From assembly GCF_900103665.1 (NCBI RefSeq), contig NZ_FNGY01000005.1:1-64000 (forward strand): 64,000 nt of DNA, in the 5' to 3' direction. Both the position numbers and the translations under genes were made by a program. Of the stretch, positions 63,287 through 64,000 are shown piece by piece. Position 1 is the stretch's first letter. Every line of letters begins with the position of its first letter. Source of the DNA: Pedobacter steynii (GTDB lineage: Bacteria > Bacteroidota > Bacteroidia > Sphingobacteriales > Sphingobacteriaceae). The notes beneath the pieces were generated by a model. The model saw only the letters and a program-made list of their open reading frames with translations. It ran no database searches and was not told where the DNA came from.

Positions 63287-63445
63287 CTATTTCTTGTTGG
63301 GTTCGATATTGGAAAAATCTACACCGCACTTGCAATTAGAAGCGCAGCCCCCGGTTTTGGGAGATAACGATCTATATATCATACGGCCGATATAGAATAT
63401 CGCGGCCATAAAAAGAATAACAACTAAAATGGTTTGAATGTCCAT
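63287..63445 (-). CDS. Small Cys-rich single-span membrane protein (FeoB-associated type)
   Basis: 52 aa. The membrane helix at about 5-22 (ILVVILFMAAIFYIG) is followed by a basic stretch and a Cys cluster CASNCKC near residues 34-40. This matches small 'FeoB-associated Cys-rich membrane proteins' in layout, but no feoB is in the window. TAGTTTTG (63457-63450 on the minus strand) lies 4 nt before the ATG and fits a -7 box, which would give an almost leaderless message. It is 18 nt upstream of the Crp/Fnr gene. Confidence 0.75.
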   Translation of the reverse strand: MDIQTILVVILFMAAIFYIGRMIYRSLSPKTGGCASNCKCGVDFSNIEPNKK

Positions 63446-63495
63446 ATTACAAAACTAATTAAAGACTGCATTTAGCCGGTCTGTTGAATGTAAAT

Positions 63496-64000
63496 TTACT
63501 TTTCCATAAGGCCAACCGTTCCGCCCACCCAATCGAAATCTTTATTGTAGCGTACACCAATCATCTTGCCTCTGCTCAGACGTGCCAGATTGATGCAAAG
63601 TACAGGTTCCTTTCCTTCCGGCCATAAATACATCAGCCTGATTTCTACCTTTACCCCTCCGTCGGGCGCCTGAACTACTGGTTCGTAATTTACTTTTCTT
63701 TGCAAAATCCAGTTTTCAGGATCTGCAACCGCTTCAATATCTTCTTTTTTTACATCAATAATCACGCCCATTCCCGCAAATGAAAATAAAGGCTTCAACA
63801 CATAGTTTTCCAGATCTGAGGGAATACTGCTCAGTTGATTCAGGAAAAATGTTTCCGGGGCAAACTCGCTTTTCAGAAAAGGCATGGTGTATTTACTGAT
63901 CCTGTAGAACCAGTTCGGGTGGGTGATCCATTCGATATCCAGCTCGTCCCGGGGGTCAAAACTGTCTTTGAACAGATCGGTATTGTCGCCAATCTCATCA
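63496..64000 (-). CDS. ATP-grasp-like protein, C-terminal part (truncated by the window edge)
   Basis: At least 167 codons, open to the window edge. An internal Met at 63885 could be mistaken for a start, but the frame continues upstream without a stop ('DPRDELDIEWITHPNWFYRI'). The segment 'NYVLKPLFSFAGMGVIIDV' resembles the nucleotide-binding strand-loop of ATP-grasp enzymes, and 'NWILQRKVNY' and 'KVEIRLMYLW' fit the following strands. The substrate is not recognisable. This call rests on pattern only. Confidence 0.6.
   Translation of the reverse strand, partial: DEIGDNTDLFKDSFDPRDELDIEWITHPNWFYRISKYTMPFLKSEFAPETFFLNQLSSIPSDLENYVLKPLFSFAGMGVIIDVKKEDIEAVADPENWILQRKVNYEPVVQAPDGGVKVEIRLMYLWPEGKEPVLCINLARLSRGKMIGVRYNKDFDWVGGTVGLMEK

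Noticed and set aside
63496..63885. Complete 129-aa gene starting at the Met at 63885
   Set aside because: The frame stays open to the window edge with protein-like sequence, so this Met is internal to a truncated larger gene.
1..64000. tRNA, rRNA, CRISPR arrays and insertion sequences
   Set aside because: Reading by eye showed no regularly spaced repeats, no transposase-like protein and no recognisable tRNA or rRNA sequence. A tRNA scan and covariance search would be needed to exclude small RNAs fully.

Overview
The window reads as a chromosomal segment of a Sphingobacteriaceae-type Bacteroidota, most likely Pedobacter or a close relative. The support is two SusC/SusD pairs, lipoproteins with short LxxC-type signal ends, GldJ and PorV of the type IX secretion system, a complete 14-gene NADH dehydrogenase operon with a short NuoG, and promoters of the Bacteroidota type (TTG, about 19 nt, TAnnTTTG). 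The species call is inference; no rRNA or tRNA gene was seen.

Layout. 1-6905 is accessory: a membrane protein of unknown function, an ORF6N-domain gene carrying a perfect 14-bp palindrome, a 49-codon exported-peptide gene with its own terminator, a TPR lipoprotein histidine kinase, its response regulator, and two small membrane proteins on the minus strand. 6906-8321 is a long non-coding control region. 8322-28116 is a roughly 20-kb co-directional block resembling a polysaccharide utilisation locus: SusC, SusD, fasciclin lipoprotein and a DUF5007-like lipoprotein; then SusC, SusD, fasciclin lipoprotein and a DUF5008-like/delta-60 lipoprotein; then two LamG proteins with degenerate phosphatase-like domains flanking an M60 metallopeptidase, and a discoidin-type lipoprotein. 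The block lacks any visible glycoside hydrolase and has a peptidase, which suggests a glycoprotein or mucin-like target. A 29-codon membrane peptide gene and a strong terminator follow it.

28297-34119 holds a small conserved protein, an orphan ExbD, metK behind a probable SAM-II riboswitch, a diacylglycerol-kinase-family gene, an SUI1 factor and pckA. 34120-39978 is a TonB energisation operon (ExbB, ExbD, ExbD, TonB, a small membrane protein, a PstS-like lipoprotein and a TPR protein), which would power TonB-dependent receptors such as the two SusC proteins here. 40062-52982 is nuoABCDEFGHIJKLMN, whose promoter lies inside the terminator of the preceding operon. 53028-57520 is a run of housekeeping genes (DedA, ppa, CorC/HlyC-type, rsmE, DUF4159, biotin carrier). 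gldJ and porV are divergent; ispF follows, then a minus-strand group (pirin, YceI, a Crp/Fnr regulator, a Cys-rich membrane peptide, and an edge-truncated ATP-grasp-like gene).

The best candidate for an undescribed system is the peptide/TPR-kinase/regulator cassette at 3023-5755. The paired degenerate phosphatase-like/LamG proteins around the M60 peptidase come next.
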